The notes under the pieces: generated by a model
Told to the model about the DNA's origin: nothing
Databases searched by the model: none
Seen by the model: the letters and a program-made list of their open reading frames with translations, nothing else
Program-made: the position numbers and the translations under genes
Shown here: positions 17,960 to 27,038 of the stretch, in pieces
Position numbering within the stretch: the first letter of the stretch is position 1
How the letters are laid out: every line of letters starts with the position of its first letter
Assembly: GCF_000263715.2 (NCBI RefSeq)
Contig: NZ_CM001514.1
Location: 1,970,936 to 2,034,935 of the forward strand
DNA: 64,000 nt
Direction: 5' to 3'
Source of the DNA: Pseudomonas synxantha BG33R
GTDB taxonomy: Bacteria > Pseudomonadota > Gammaproteobacteria > Pseudomonadales > Pseudomonadaceae

Positions 17960-18850
17960 ATGGATTCTCGATTGAATGCCTTCCTTGAGCGGGCCGACGC
18001 CGTACTTGCTCGCCTGGAACCCTTATTGCCGGCCCCGCGCCAAGCCATCGACTGGCGCCAATGCCTGGCCGCTCGTTGGCAGCGCGAAGGTCGCAGTGGC
18101 TTCCTGTTGCCGCTGGAAGTGAGCCTGGATATGCGCTTGTCGGACCTGATTGGCGTCGACAAGCAATGTGAACAACTGGCGCGTAATACCCAGCAGTTCC
18201 TCGATGGCCTGCCCGCCAACCACGCGCTGCTGTGGGGTTCTCGCGGCACCGGCAAGTCTTCCATGGTGCGTGCCTTGCTGGCTCAGCACGCCACGGCGGG
18301 TCTGCGCTTGATCGAAATCGAACGCGACCACCTGGCCGACCTGCCGCGCGTGGTCGAACAGTTGATAAAACTGCCGCAGCGCTTCATTTTGTTTTGCGAT
18401 GACCTTTCGTTCGAAGCCGGCGAAGGCGATTATCGCGTGCTCAAAAGCGTGCTGGACGGTTCCCTGGAGCAGGCGCCGGAAAACGTGCTGTTGTATGCCA
18501 CGTCCAACCGCCGTCATCTGGTGCCGGAGAACCAGAGCGACAACGACAACTGGAAACGTGTGGATGGCGAGTTGCACCCGAGCGAGGCGGTAGAGGACAA
18601 GATTGCCTTGTCGGACCGTTTTGGCTTGTGGCTGTCGTTCTATCCGTTTTCCCAGGAGCATTTCCTGGATGTGGTGGAACACTGGATCGGCGAGTTGGCC
18701 GGCAAGGCCGGCTTGCAGTGGCAGCGCGATGAGCAGCTTGATGTACTCGCGGTGTGCTGGGCCACAGGGCGCGGCAACCGCAATGGTCGTTGTGCCTATC
18801 AGTTTGCCCGTTACTGGGTAGGTCTTAAATTGCTGGAACGTCAACCATGA
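17960..18850 (+). CDS. DUF815-family AAA-type ATPase
   Basis: A 296-residue P-loop ATPase of the DUF815/YcaJ-like AAA group. Walker A is GSRGTGKSSMV at about residue 93 and Walker B is FILFCDDLSF near 148; a sensor-like ATSNRRHLVPE follows. The family's cellular role is not established. Gene pairing with a free-methionine-sulfoxide reductase (next gene, 4-bp ATGA overlap) implies co-translation. GAGGAATAATC precedes the ATG at 17960. Confidence 0.85.
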   Translation: MDSRLNAFLERADAVLARLEPLLPAPRQAIDWRQCLAARWQREGRSGFLLPLEVSLDMRLSDLIGVDKQCEQLARNTQQFLDGLPANHALLWGSRGTGKSSMVRALLAQHATAGLRLIEIERDHLADLPRVVEQLIKLPQRFILFCDDLSFEAGEGDYRVLKSVLDGSLEQAPENVLLYATSNRRHLVPENQSDNDNWKRVDGELHPSEAVEDKIALSDRFGLWLSFYPFSQEHFLDVVEHWIGELAGKAGLQWQRDEQLDVLAVCWATGRGNRNGRCAYQFARYWVGLKLLERQP

Positions 18851-19329
18851 TCGATTTACAACAAGCCGGCAGCGGTCTCGATGGCTACGCCATGCTGTGT
18901 GCACAACTGGAGTCATTGCTGGCGGATGAGCGTGACTTTATTGCCAACAGTGCACAGTTTTCTGCGTTTCTGTTCAACCAGCTCGATGACCTGAACTGGG
19001 CAGGCTTGTACCTTAATCGCAATGAAGAACTGGTGCTTGGGCCGTTCCAGGGTCAGATAGCCTGCGTACGTATCCCTTTCGGCCGTGGCGTATGTGGCGC
19101 TGCTGCGGCTTCACGACAAACCCAGCGGGTGGAGGATGTGCATGCGTTCCCAGGCCATATCGCTTGTGACAGTGCCTCGAACAGTGAGTTGGTGGTGCCA
19201 TTGGTCAAAGACGGTCAGCTGATTGGCGTGCTTGACCTCGACAGTCCCTCACTGGCCCGTTTTACACCTCAGGACCAGGCAGGGATTGAACGGCTGGCGG
19301 CGATTTTCCTGCGGCTGACCGACTGCTGA
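18847..19329 (+). CDS. msrC: GAF-domain free methionine-(R)-sulfoxide reductase
   Basis: A 160-residue single GAF-domain protein with the fRMsr signature. Three cysteines are placed as in E. coli MsrC (QIACVRIPFGRGVCG and FPGHIACDSASNSE), together with the LVVPLVKDGQLIGVLDLDSP strand pair. It reduces free L-methionine-(R)-sulfoxide with thioredoxin. It overlaps the upstream ATPase gene by 4 bp. Together with msrB and the GPx gene about 4 kb away it gives this region an oxidative-repair flavour. Confidence 0.92.
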   Translation: MIDLQQAGSGLDGYAMLCAQLESLLADERDFIANSAQFSAFLFNQLDDLNWAGLYLNRNEELVLGPFQGQIACVRIPFGRGVCGAAAASRQTQRVEDVHAFPGHIACDSASNSELVVPLVKDGQLIGVLDLDSPSLARFTPQDQAGIERLAAIFLRLTDC

Positions 19330-19353
19330 ACCTGCAAGCCAAGGCAGAGGAGT

Positions 19354-19378
19354 GCAGGAGCGAGTGACTCGCTCCTGC
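19354..19378. terminator. Hairpin between msrC and the convergent kinase gene
   Basis: GCAGGAGCGAG-TGA-CTCGCTCCTGC: a perfect 11-bp stem in the 67-bp gap between two convergent stops. No long T tract follows, so efficiency is uncertain. Confidence 0.65.
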
Positions 19379-19396
19379 CGTTGCGGGCCCGGGCGT

Positions 19397-22300
19397 TTAT
19401 TGGCCTTGCAGCTCGGCCAGTTGAACCTGCAGCATCCTCTCCAGTTCCAGCATGAGATGCTCCAGCGCCTTGATGCCGGTTTCAATGGTTGCCCACTCTT
19501 CATTGCGAGCGCAGGTTTGCTCCAGCGCTTCGCATTGCCCAGCCAATGAATGGGCCTGAACGATACGGGCTGCGCCCTTGATTTTGTGGGCTTGCTCAAT
19601 GATCTCAGGGGGTTGGGCCTGCCGGTTCAACAGCGTGACAAGCGCCTGACGGTCGTCACGGCTGCTGCTCAGCAGCTCCTCCAGCAGGCGTCGACTCAAT
19701 TGCGGGTCGCCGCCGGTCAACGCTTGCAGGCACTCGAGGTTCAGGCGCTGGTTCGCAGGTTTGGGGGCGATTTGCGCCAGTTGTCGTTCCAGTACGGTCA
19801 GGCTGATGGGCTTGAACAGGCAGTCATCCATGCCGGCCTGCACGCAACGTTGTCTTTCCTCTGGCTGGGCATTGGCGGTAAAGCCCAGCACCACGCAAGG
19901 TACCAATTGTTCGCGTTGCTCATACTCACGGATTGAACGGCTCAGCTCATAGCCATTCATGATGGGCATGTTGCAATCGGCGATCACCAGGTCGAAATGC
20001 TCCTTGCGCCAGGCCTGGAACCCTGCAGCACCGTGCTCGGCGGCAGTGAATTGATGACCCAGGTAGCCCAGTTGCTGGCACATCAGCAGGCGGTTCGCCG
20101 GGTGGTCGTCTACCACCAGTACATTCAGCACCCGAGTGGCGGCCGGCGCTTCAGGCTGTTGCTCACCCACCACCGTGATCGTTTGCAGGCGGGGTACGCT
20201 CAGGTTGACGTGCACCTGGGTACCTACCATGGGCACGCTGCTCAGGCTCAACTGGCCGCCCATCATGGCGCACAGGCTGCGGCAGATCACCAGCCCCAGC
20301 CCCGCGCCGCTCCTGGCCAGTTGACCGGAATTGTCCGCTTGGGCAAAGGGTTCGAACAGACGCAGTTGATCCTCCCTGCTGATGCCGATGCCGGTGTCTT
20401 CCACCACCAGCTTCAGCTCGATCTGCTCCGGTGCCTGGGTCGGCTGTACTTCCACCTTGATCTTCACCTGACCTTGCTCGGTGAACTTGATCGCGTTGCT
20501 CACCAGGTTCGACAGTACTTGCTTGAAGCGCAGAGGATCTATCAGCACTTCGATATCGTTCAGGTCGGGCTTGAATTCCAGCAGCAGGCTGAGGGTTTTC
20601 TGGCGTGCGAGACCGTCGAAGACACGCACCACCGACTCAATCACCTCGCGCAGGTTGACGCGCTCCGGCGCCAGGCTGAGACGGCCGGACTCGATACGTG
20701 CGATGTCCAGGATGTCACCGATCAACTCCAGCAGATCCTTGGCCGAGTTGTACGCCACTTCGATGGCCGGGCGGTCGAGATGCCCTTGATCGGCGCGCTT
20801 GAGCGTCAGTTCGAGCATTCCGATCACGGCGTTCATGGGCGTACGGATCTCGTGGCTCATGGTGGCAAGGAACGTGCTCTTGGCGCGATTGGCCTCATCG
20901 GCCCGCTCTTTGGCGGCGCGTAGCTCATCAAACAACTCGCGTCGGTCGCTGATGTCGATCCAGCCGCCGATGATGCCCTGGACTTCGCCTGTGGAGTCGC
21001 GGTACGGCAGGATCCAGTGATAGATCGTCAGTTTGCGCTCGTGGATATGCAATGTGCGATCCAGGATCAGCGGAATGCCCTCGGCCACTACGCGCAGATA
21101 GTCGGCATGGTATTGCGCCGCCTCCGACTCCAGGGCCATGCTCATCTGGGTGACGCTTTTGCCGATCACGTCTTCGCGTTTGACGTCGAATACCTGCAGG
21201 TAGCTGTCGTTGCAGGTTTGCAGCAGGCCGTTGCGGTCACGCACGTAGATCGGATGGGGGGTTTCATTGACCAGCGCACGCATGAATTCGAATTGGTCGT
21301 TCAGGGCCCGTTCGGCCATTTTGCGGTGTTTTATCTGGCGCCGCATGTAGGCGTTCCAGGTCAGGGAAATCAGTAGCAACAGCCCGGTGCCGATGATGAT
21401 TCGAGATATCAATTGATGGTAGTTGCGCCAGTAGCTGTCGGACGCGGCGGTGTAACCCCGCCAACGACTGTTGATCACGCCCATTTCATCCGGGGCGATG
21501 CTGAGCAGCGCCTTGTCGAGGATTGAGCTCAGCTCCGTGGCGTGGCGCGATGTCGCCAGGGTATAAGTTGCCGGCGTAGTGCCAATGCTGGCGCTGATCT
21601 GCAGCTTGTCCTGAAAAGCCTTGGCAGACAGCAGGTAGTTGGCGATCACCAGTGTGCTCACCGCGCCATCCACTTGGCCTTGTGCGAGTAACTCCGATGC
21701 CCTGAAAGTATCACTGGTTTCGACCAGGTGAACCTGGGGAAAATCGTTGGTCAAGGTCTCGATCAAGGGGTTGCCCTGGGTTATCGCCAGGCGCTTTCCT
21801 GCCATTTGTGCGATGTTCGCGGGTGGCCCTGGCTCCTTGCGTGTCAACAATACGTAGGAGTTTTCCAGGTAGGGTCGGCTGAAATTGAGCTGCGAGTCCC
21901 TTGTGTTGCTCGGCACAATGGCCCCGATCATATCGACCTTCTGGCTGGTGACCTGATCGATCATCGCGTTGACATCACGCCCGCGTACGATCGAAAAGCG
22001 TAGGCCGGTGCGCAGGCGAATCAGCTCCAGGAGATCGGCGGTAATGCCGCGAAAGTTGCCGTCCGCATCGAAGAACGTGAGAGGCGCGAAGGTTTCATTG
22101 ACGATCACCTTGACCACCGGATGCTCTTTAAGCCAGCGCTCTTCGCGTTGGGTCAGTTGCAATTTCTTGTCGGTGAGCAGGATATCGCTGCCGGCGCTCC
22201 AGCGTTTGGCGATGCTGTCTCGTTCGGTGATGGGGACCGCAGCCAGGACCGCGTCGACAATGCTCAGCAGCACGCGGTTATCTTCACGCATGGCGAAGCT

Positions 22301-23044
22301 GAAACCATAAGCCTCATGCTTGCCGAAATTGGCCATGCGGATGTTTTTGAGATAACCCTTGTTGATCATGTAGTGGGTGGAAATGGTGTCACCCAGAAAC
22401 ACATCCGCCTGGTCGAAGGCCACCGCATTCAAGGCGTTCTGATAAGACGGATAGGCGCGGATGATGGCCTTGGGGTACAGCTTTTCTACCTCATTGAGCG
22501 GCAGGTAATGGTAGACAAGGCTCAAGCGCAGCCCGTCCAGGCCCTCGTTGAGGCTACGGGTTTCTCCCTCGCGGGTGACCAGTACCGGTTGGTCCACGGC
22601 GTAGGGTTCAGAGAGGATAAGGTTCGGTGTCGCAGCCTCAAAACCGTTGGATGAGCCCAACAAGTCGATTTCCCCGGTTTCCAAGGCTCGAATGGCTGCA
22701 TCCCGGGACGGGTAGCGCATTACGTTGACCGGCAAGGAGAGTGCTTTGGCCAACAACCCCGCGTAATCGGCGGTCAGCCCTTCATAATCATAGCCGCTGG
22801 ACGTCAGGTCGAATGGCGGGTAATCGGGCGCGGAGGTGCCCAGCACCAGTTCGCGTTTGTTTTGTAGCCACTGGTGCTGAGCCTTATCAAAATGAGTGCC
22901 GAGTTGAACGGCTCCCGCACGACTCAATAAGGTGAAGCGTTCCGGGTTTGTTTGGTGCTCTGCGAGCACGGCAGTGCTGAAGTACAGACCGGCACTCAAT
23001 ATAATCAGATAGTCCTTTATACGCCTGGGCATCCGCTTTCTCAC
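19397..23044 (-). CDS. BvgS/EvgS-like hybrid sensor kinase with two periplasmic-binding domains
   Basis: A 1215-residue unorthodox kinase. After a signal segment (about residues 10-28) come two tandem SBP_bac_3/Venus-flytrap domains (about 60-285 and 300-535), a transmembrane segment near 545-568, a PAS domain (about 585-700), HisKA with His731 in ATMSHEIRTPMNAV, HATPase (SGAGLGLVICRSL), a receiver with Asp1023 in VIADCNMPIMNGYE, and an HPt domain with His1153 in QAHKIKGAARIV. This is the full BvgS/EvgS architecture for a four-step phosphorelay. The start overlaps the 3' end of the LuxR-type regulator gene by 4 bp, so the pair is co-translated. Ligands of the periplasmic domains are unknown. 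Confidence 0.92.
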   Translation of the reverse strand: MRKRMPRRIKDYLIILSAGLYFSTAVLAEHQTNPERFTLLSRAGAVQLGTHFDKAQHQWLQNKRELVLGTSAPDYPPFDLTSSGYDYEGLTADYAGLLAKALSLPVNVMRYPSRDAAIRALETGEIDLLGSSNGFEAATPNLILSEPYAVDQPVLVTREGETRSLNEGLDGLRLSLVYHYLPLNEVEKLYPKAIIRAYPSYQNALNAVAFDQADVFLGDTISTHYMINKGYLKNIRMANFGKHEAYGFSFAMREDNRVLLSIVDAVLAAVPITERDSIAKRWSAGSDILLTDKKLQLTQREERWLKEHPVVKVIVNETFAPLTFFDADGNFRGITADLLELIRLRTGLRFSIVRGRDVNAMIDQVTSQKVDMIGAIVPSNTRDSQLNFSRPYLENSYVLLTRKEPGPPANIAQMAGKRLAITQGNPLIETLTNDFPQVHLVETSDTFRASELLAQGQVDGAVSTLVIANYLLSAKAFQDKLQISASIGTTPATYTLATSRHATELSSILDKALLSIAPDEMGVINSRWRGYTAASDSYWRNYHQLISRIIIGTGLLLLISLTWNAYMRRQIKHRKMAERALNDQFEFMRALVNETPHPIYVRDRNGLLQTCNDSYLQVFDVKREDVIGKSVTQMSMALESEAAQYHADYLRVVAEGIPLILDRTLHIHERKLTIYHWILPYRDSTGEVQGIIGGWIDISDRRELFDELRAAKERADEANRAKSTFLATMSHEIRTPMNAVIGMLELTLKRADQGHLDRPAIEVAYNSAKDLLELIGDILDIARIESGRLSLAPERVNLREVIESVVRVFDGLARQKTLSLLLEFKPDLNDIEVLIDPLRFKQVLSNLVSNAIKFTEQGQVKIKVEVQPTQAPEQIELKLVVEDTGIGISREDQLRLFEPFAQADNSGQLARSGAGLGLVICRSLCAMMGGQLSLSSVPMVGTQVHVNLSVPRLQTITVVGEQQPEAPAATRVLNVLVVDDHPANRLLMCQQLGYLGHQFTAAEHGAAGFQAWRKEHFDLVIADCNMPIMNGYELSRSIREYEQREQLVPCVVLGFTANAQPEERQRCVQAGMDDCLFKPISLTVLERQLAQIAPKPANQRLNLECLQALTGGDPQLSRRLLEELLSSSRDDRQALVTLLNRQAQPPEIIEQAHKIKGAARIVQAHSLAGQCEALEQTCARNEEWATIETGIKALEHLMLELERMLQVQLAELQGQ

Positions 23045-23667
23045 ACTAGCGCGTTTCGTTTTGCCATCTCGATGAGTTCTACCAAGGATTTGGCTTTGAG
23101 TTTTTGCATTAACCTCTTTTTATAAGTACTGACAGTCTTGTTGCTCAAAAACATGCCTTTGGCTATTTCCTTGTTAGTGCGGCCTTGTGCAAAAAGTTGC
23201 AAGACCATCAGCTCCCGGTCATTGACTGTCTTGAACAGTTCCAGTTCTTGTACATCCAGGCCTTCCGTTCCGGGGCCGTTCAACGCCTGGCTGGGGAAGT
23301 AGTTGTAACCGGACAGGACCGCACGGATGGCGCTCAGCAACTCGCTCAAGTCCCCTTCCTTGCACACATAGCCCTCGGCACCCGAGCGCATGCATCGCGT
23401 GGCGAACAGCGTAGGGCATTGCGCCGTGAGCACGAGGGTTTTCATCGAGGTGTTCATGGCGTTGAATCGGCAGAGCACCTCAAGGCCGTCGAGTTTCGGG
23501 ATGCTGATGTCGAGAATCACCAGGTCTGGAAGGCATTCGCGGACCATCTGTATCGCATCGCACCCATTGTCTGTTTCGCCGACGACCTTGTAACCCTCAT
23601 GCTCCAGTAACATTCGAATGGCAAGCCGGATTACCGGGTGGTCATCGATAATAAAAACTGAGTTCAT
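23041..23667 (-). CDS. NarL/FixJ (BvgA/EvgA-like) response regulator
   Basis: A 208-residue response regulator: receiver at residues 1-120 (IIDDHPVIRLAIRMLLEHEGY, phospho-Asp in LVILDISIPKLDG) and a LuxR-type helix-turn-helix at about 145-205 (ELMVLQLFAQGRTNKEIAKG, then SNKTVSTYKKRLMQKL). It is the cognate regulator of the kinase encoded 4 bp overlapping downstream. The frame is open to 23703, but the ATG at 23667 gives the standard MNSVFIIDDHP start. Targets are unknown; repeats in its upstream region may be its own sites. Confidence 0.92.
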   Translation of the reverse strand: MNSVFIIDDHPVIRLAIRMLLEHEGYKVVGETDNGCDAIQMVRECLPDLVILDISIPKLDGLEVLCRFNAMNTSMKTLVLTAQCPTLFATRCMRSGAEGYVCKEGDLSELLSAIRAVLSGYNYFPSQALNGPGTEGLDVQELELFKTVNDRELMVLQLFAQGRTNKEIAKGMFLSNKTVSTYKKRLMQKLKAKSLVELIEMAKRNALV

Positions 23668-23762
23668 AATTACATTCCATGCTGGTGCAAATAAAGCGGG
23701 CACATTAGCTCAGAAGATGAGGGTGCAGCATGAAGCGCACAGGGAGTAAATGCAAAACAGGA

Positions 23763-23922
23763 AAGTTCCTACATTTAATAAGGCAAAAGCCTATAAGTTG
23801 TCAGGGTGGCGTTACAGGGTATATCAATAATTTGAAGGTGGTTACGCCAACAAACGGGGCCTTGGATTTTACGACGGGCCTTATAGTGTTTTTCGTTGAA
23901 AATGGTGTTTAAGTTCCTACAT
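23763..23922. repeat. Pair of AAGTTCCTACAT direct repeats upstream of the BvgA-like regulator
   Basis: The 12-mer AAGTTCCTACAT occurs at 23763-23774 and again at 23911-23922 in the 269-bp gap between the lone receiver gene and the LuxR-type regulator gene. Related regulators (BvgA) recognise TTTCCTA-like heptads, so these could be autoregulatory sites. That link is inference. The gap is AT-rich and otherwise non-coding. Confidence 0.4.
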
Positions 23923-23936
23923 GAGAGAGTTAAAAG

Positions 23937-24317
23937 TTAACCTATTAGCCTTTCCAACTCATCTTTGTTCAAGGGCTTGGATAAATAGCCAAGCAGTGGA
24001 AGACGTCGTTGCAAGGCTTGCCTGCTCAGGTTGATCAATTCCTGCATGGGTAAGCCGCTTAACAGAATGGCGCCAGTGATGAAGCGCTGGCGGTTGGCGA
24101 TTTCGATCAGTTCAAGCCCTGGCAGGTCAGGCAGGCATTGGTCACACAGCATCAGGTCGAAGGGGTGTTCGGACCGACTCATCGTGTGTATGGCCTGCTC
24201 GGCATTTTCCACGGGTGTCAGTTGCTCGAAGCCGAAGCTTTTGAGCAAGCACTGGGTGGCCAGAAGTTGAAAAGGGTGATCCTCCACCAAAAGAATACGA
24301 AGAGAGTGTCTGGGCAT
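23937..24317 (-). CDS. Stand-alone receiver-domain response regulator
   Basis: A 126-residue CheY-like receiver without an output domain: RILLVEDHPFQLLATQCLL, phospho-acceptor in LMLCDQCLPDLPGLELIE, conserved Thr/Ser-equivalent in AILLSGLPM and Lys in LGYLSKPLNKDE. It is encoded just upstream of, and in the same direction as, the BvgAS-like pair, so it may be a phosphate sink or connector for that relay (inference). An in-frame GTG at 24329 is an alternative start; neither has a strong ribosome site. Confidence 0.8.
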   Translation of the reverse strand: MPRHSLRILLVEDHPFQLLATQCLLKSFGFEQLTPVENAEQAIHTMSRSEHPFDLMLCDQCLPDLPGLELIEIANRQRFITGAILLSGLPMQELINLSRQALQRRLPLLGYLSKPLNKDELERLIG

Positions 24318-24486
24318 AAAAGTGCACACAGTGATGCAAGCGTCGATGGGGGCGGTAGGAATTGCGCGGCTGGCCCGTTAGGAGCGTGCGTGATTATTCT
24401 TCGGGCGCCTGTACGAATTCGATCAGGCCGCTCTGTTCCCATCGTAGGGCGATTCGTTTCAGGGAACGGGCGGCTTGATCGGATCG

Positions 24487-25818
24487 TTATTGAGGGCTGG
24501 AACGCCCGGTCATCTCCCGTGCCATTTCAGTGGCGTAGCTGTCGGTCATACCGGCGATGAAGTCGATCATCCGCAGGAACGAGGCGTGCAGCGGCCAGGC
24601 CGGATCCGGCGCGCTATTGCCCAGCAAGTCCAGAATGCGCCGATTCTTGAATGACGGCGTGCGCCCGCCATGTTGTTCAAGGGCCGCGCCGCAGAAGGCG
24701 TTCAGCAGGATTTCCAGGGTGGTGTAGGCGCCGATTTCGTGCAGTGTCTTGCGCTTATCCTGGAAGATCTTCTTGCGCGCCATGTCCTTGGCATCCAGCA
24801 CACAGCGCTTCGCCGGCCCGTGCATATGCTCGACCAGATCACCCGGCAGCGTGCCAGCGAGCAGGGCGTCCTGCTGTTCGACAAAGGCCTGCGCCGCCGC
24901 ATTGGTCAGGTGCTCAATCGCTTTGCCGCGCAAGATCGCCAGCTTGCGGCGCCGAGAGTCAAGCGGGCCCAATTGGCGGTACGTCTGCGGCAAGTCATCG
25001 CCCACCAGATCAAGCAACAGCGACTCGACTTCGGCGTACTGCAGCAGCTCCATTTCCAAGCCGTCTTCCAGGTCGATCAGCGCATAGCAGATGTCGTCGG
25101 CCGCTTCCATCAGGTATACGAGCGGGTGACGGGCCCAGCGTTGCTCTTCAAGCTGGGGCAGGCCGAGCTTATGGGCGATCTGCTCCAGAATCGGCAGCTC
25201 GCTCTGGTAACAGCCGAATTTGTGCTTCTTGTAGCCCAGCGAGTCGGCGTGGCGGGCGGTCCAGGGGTACTTGAGGTATGTCCCCAAGGTGGCGTAGGTC
25301 AGCCGCGTGCCGCCGTCGAACTGATGGTATTCAAGTTGGGTCAGTACACGAAAGCCCTGGGCATTGCCTTCGAAGTTGAGAAAGTCATTGCGTTCGGCGC
25401 TGCTCATGTCGTCCAACCAGCCGCGCCCGGCGGCCTGTTGGAACCAGTGGCGAATGGCATCCTCGCCAGAGTGCCCGAACGGCGGGTTACCGATGTCGTG
25501 GGCAAGGCAAGCCGATTGCACCACCATGCCCAGGTCGCTCGGGTCGCACCAGTCGGGCAGGGCGCCGCGCAACGTTTCACCCACGCGCATACCCAGGGAG
25601 CGGCCGACGCAACTGACTTCCAGCGAATGGGTCAGGCGCGTGTGGATATGGTCGTTGCTCGATACCGGATGCACCTGGGTCTTGCGGCCCAGGCGCCGGA
25701 ACGCGCCGGAGAAAATAATGCGGTCGTGGTCTTTGTGAAAGGGGCTGCGGCCCAGTTCTTCAGGGCTGTGCAGAGGTTTTCCCAGGCGTTCGCGGTTCAG
25801 CAGGGTGGGCCAATCCAA
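24487..25818 (-). CDS. dgt: Deoxyguanosinetriphosphate triphosphohydrolase-like protein
   Basis: A 443-residue HD-domain dNTPase. The metal-binding HD motif is visible as [10 protein letters not shown] near residue 61 and [14 protein letters not shown] near 107; a third site is [17 protein letters not shown]. These enzymes hydrolyse dGTP/dNTPs to nucleoside plus triphosphate. The TTG at 25818 is chosen because the protein then starts at [12 protein letters not shown] as in Pseudomonas relatives, with GGAGAG upstream; the ATG at 25848 would add ten residues. It ends before a small AT-rich gap upstream of the lone receiver. Confidence 0.88.
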   Translation of the reverse strand: MDWPTLLNRERLGKPLHSPEELGRSPFHKDHDRIIFSGAFRRLGRKTQVHPVSSNDHIHTRLTHSLEVSCVGRSLGMRVGETLRGALPDWCDPSDLGMVVQSACLAHDIGNPPFGHSGEDAIRHWFQQAAGRGWLDDMSSAERNDFLNFEGNAQGFRVLTQLEYHQFDGGTRLTYATLGTYLKYPWTARHADSLGYKKHKFGCYQSELPILEQIAHKLGLPQLEEQRWARHPLVYLMEAADDICYALIDLEDGLEMELLQYAEVESLLLDLVGDDLPQTYRQLGPLDSRRRKLAILRGKAIEHLTNAAAQAFVEQQDALLAGTLPGDLVEHMHGPAKRCVLDAKDMARKKIFQDKRKTLHEIGAYTTLEILLNAFCGAALEQHGGRTPSFKNRRILDLLGNSAPDPAWPLHASFLRMIDFIAGMTDSYATEMAREMTGRSSPQ

Positions 25819-25912
25819 GGCAACTACTCTCCGTTCGGTGAATGACATCCGCCAGCTTCCCGTTTCCGGCGTGGCGGAGCAAGCAAAAATCTACAGGTCG
25901 GCGGTGCGGGCG

Positions 25913-25948
25913 AAAAAAGGCCCGGCACCTGTTGAGGAGGGCCGGGCC
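25913..25948 (-). terminator. Terminator of the yqjDEK-like operon
   Basis: On the minus strand GGCCCGGC and GCCGGGCC form an 8-bp stem with a 14-base loop followed by TTTTTT. It lies 34 bp after the last gene of the operon. Confidence 0.88.
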
Positions 25949-25981
25949 ACTGGTATCGGCAAGCTAACCGCTGGCAAAGGT

Positions 25982-26320
25982 TTAACCCTTGCGTGAGCCT
26001 TGCATGGCCAATTTGATCAATGGGATCAACCCTGCACCCAGCCGCACCAGACGTGTCACGCTGCTGATACTGCCGCCCTTGGCGCCCTTGCCGGTGAAAA
26101 AGCCCATCAGCGTTACCGCCGCCACGCCCCACAGTGGCGCGTGCTTGATGCCCAGGCTGTCCTGCCAGTTGTGGCGCATGTTGCGCATTTTCTGCAGAGG
26201 GGCCATCAGTTGCTGGGACTCATGGCGGATTTCCTGGCGGTGCATTTCCATGCGCAGGCGGATCAGCGTCTTGCGCATTTCCCGGCGGGAGGTATTTTTC
26301 GGGATCTCGGTCATGCTCAT
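25982..26320 (-). CDS. Conserved hypothetical protein in YqjK position
   Basis: A 112-residue protein with a basic, methionine-rich N-terminal helix (about residues 12-50, rich in RMEMHRQEIRHESQQ-like sequence) and one or two weak hydrophobic segments (WGVAAVTLMGFFTG; LGAGLIPLIKLAM). It is third in a yqjD-yqjE-like operon, overlapping the previous gene by 4 bp, so it occupies the place of E. coli yqjK. Similarity to YqjK is by position more than by sequence. No function is assigned. Confidence 0.75.
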   Translation of the reverse strand: MSMTEIPKNTSRREMRKTLIRLRMEMHRQEIRHESQQLMAPLQKMRNMRHNWQDSLGIKHAPLWGVAAVTLMGFFTGKGAKGGSISSVTRLVRLGAGLIPLIKLAMQGSRKG

Positions 26321-26721
26321 GGCAGCAGGCGCTCCCGGTCGTTGGCCAGCTCTTCGAGCGTGGCGTGGAAGGGCGTGGATTCATCGAACACCGCCGCTTT
26401 CAGGCGCACACCGCAGAAGGCCGCGGCCAGGCTATAGAACACGCAAAGGCAGATGATCCCTGTCAGGCGGTAGCCGGTATCCCACACCAGGATCATCACC
26501 AGCGTCGACAACCCTACCAGCAACAGCAGGGCGAACACCAACGCCAGACCGGCAAACAACAACAGGCTGACAGTGCGGGCCTTTTGCTCCTGCAATTCGA
26601 TGCCAAACAACTCGACATGACTGTGCAGCAAGCCCAGCACAGCGGCGCCCAAGCGCCGGGAGGTGGAGCCGCTTGCCGAAGAGTGTGCGCTCGTTGATGA
26701 GCTGGATTCGCCGATAGACAT
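26317..26721 (-). CDS. YqjE-like phage-holin-family membrane protein
   Basis: A 134-residue inner-membrane protein with two hydrophobic hairpin segments (VSLLLFAGLALVFALLLLVG and GIICLCVFYSLAAAFCGV) after a Ser-rich N-terminus, matching the YqjE (Phage_holin_3_6/Actinobacterial holin-X-like) family. In E. coli the neighbouring YqjD anchors ribosomes to the membrane in stationary phase. It starts 2 bp after the YqjD-like stop and overlaps the next gene by 4 bp. Confidence 0.82.
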   Translation of the reverse strand: MSIGESSSSTSAHSSASGSTSRRLGAAVLGLLHSHVELFGIELQEQKARTVSLLLFAGLALVFALLLLVGLSTLVMILVWDTGYRLTGIICLCVFYSLAAAFCGVRLKAAVFDESTPFHATLEELANDRERLLP

Positions 26722-26723
26722 GA

Positions 26724-27038
26724 TTAGCGCCTTGTAGCCAGCAGACCGATCAAAAAGCCCACGCCGGCAGCGATGCCGACTGACTGCCATGGGTTGGCTT
26801 GCACGTAGTCTTCGGTGGCGGTGATGGCCGCCTGACCGCGCTCGCGCAGGGAGTCTTCGGTCAGTTGCAAGGTCTCGCGGGCCTTGAGCAGGCTCTCGTG
26901 GATCTTGGTGCGCAGTTCGTCGGCCTGATCGCCGGCCAGTACTGCGGTGTCGTCCAGCAACCTTTCGGTATCACTGACCAGGGTTTGAAAATCCGCCATC
27001 AGTATCTCTTGAGCAGTCTTTGCTGTTTTACCGGCCAT
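26724..27038 (-). CDS. DUF883 (YqjD/ElaB-type) tail-anchored ribosome-binding protein
   Basis: A 104-residue protein with a long amphipathic helical region (about residues 15-80: LVSDTERLLDDTAVLAGDQA onward) and a C-terminal GxxxG membrane anchor ending NPWQSVGIAAGVGFLIGLLA. This is the ElaB/YqjD/YgaM pattern, which binds ribosomes at the inner membrane in slow growth. It is first gene of a three-gene operon that ends in a terminator at 25913-25948. The ATG at 27038 is preceded by a GGAGACAACC ribosome site. Confidence 0.88.
   Translation of the reverse strand: MAGKTAKTAQEILMADFQTLVSDTERLLDDTAVLAGDQADELRTKIHESLLKARETLQLTEDSLRERGQAAITATEDYVQANPWQSVGIAAGVGFLIGLLATRR

Noticed and set aside
23730..23912. 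60-codon plus-strand frame upstream of the BvgA-like regulator
   Set aside because: Short, no family resemblance, and it overlaps the repeated putative regulatory boxes.
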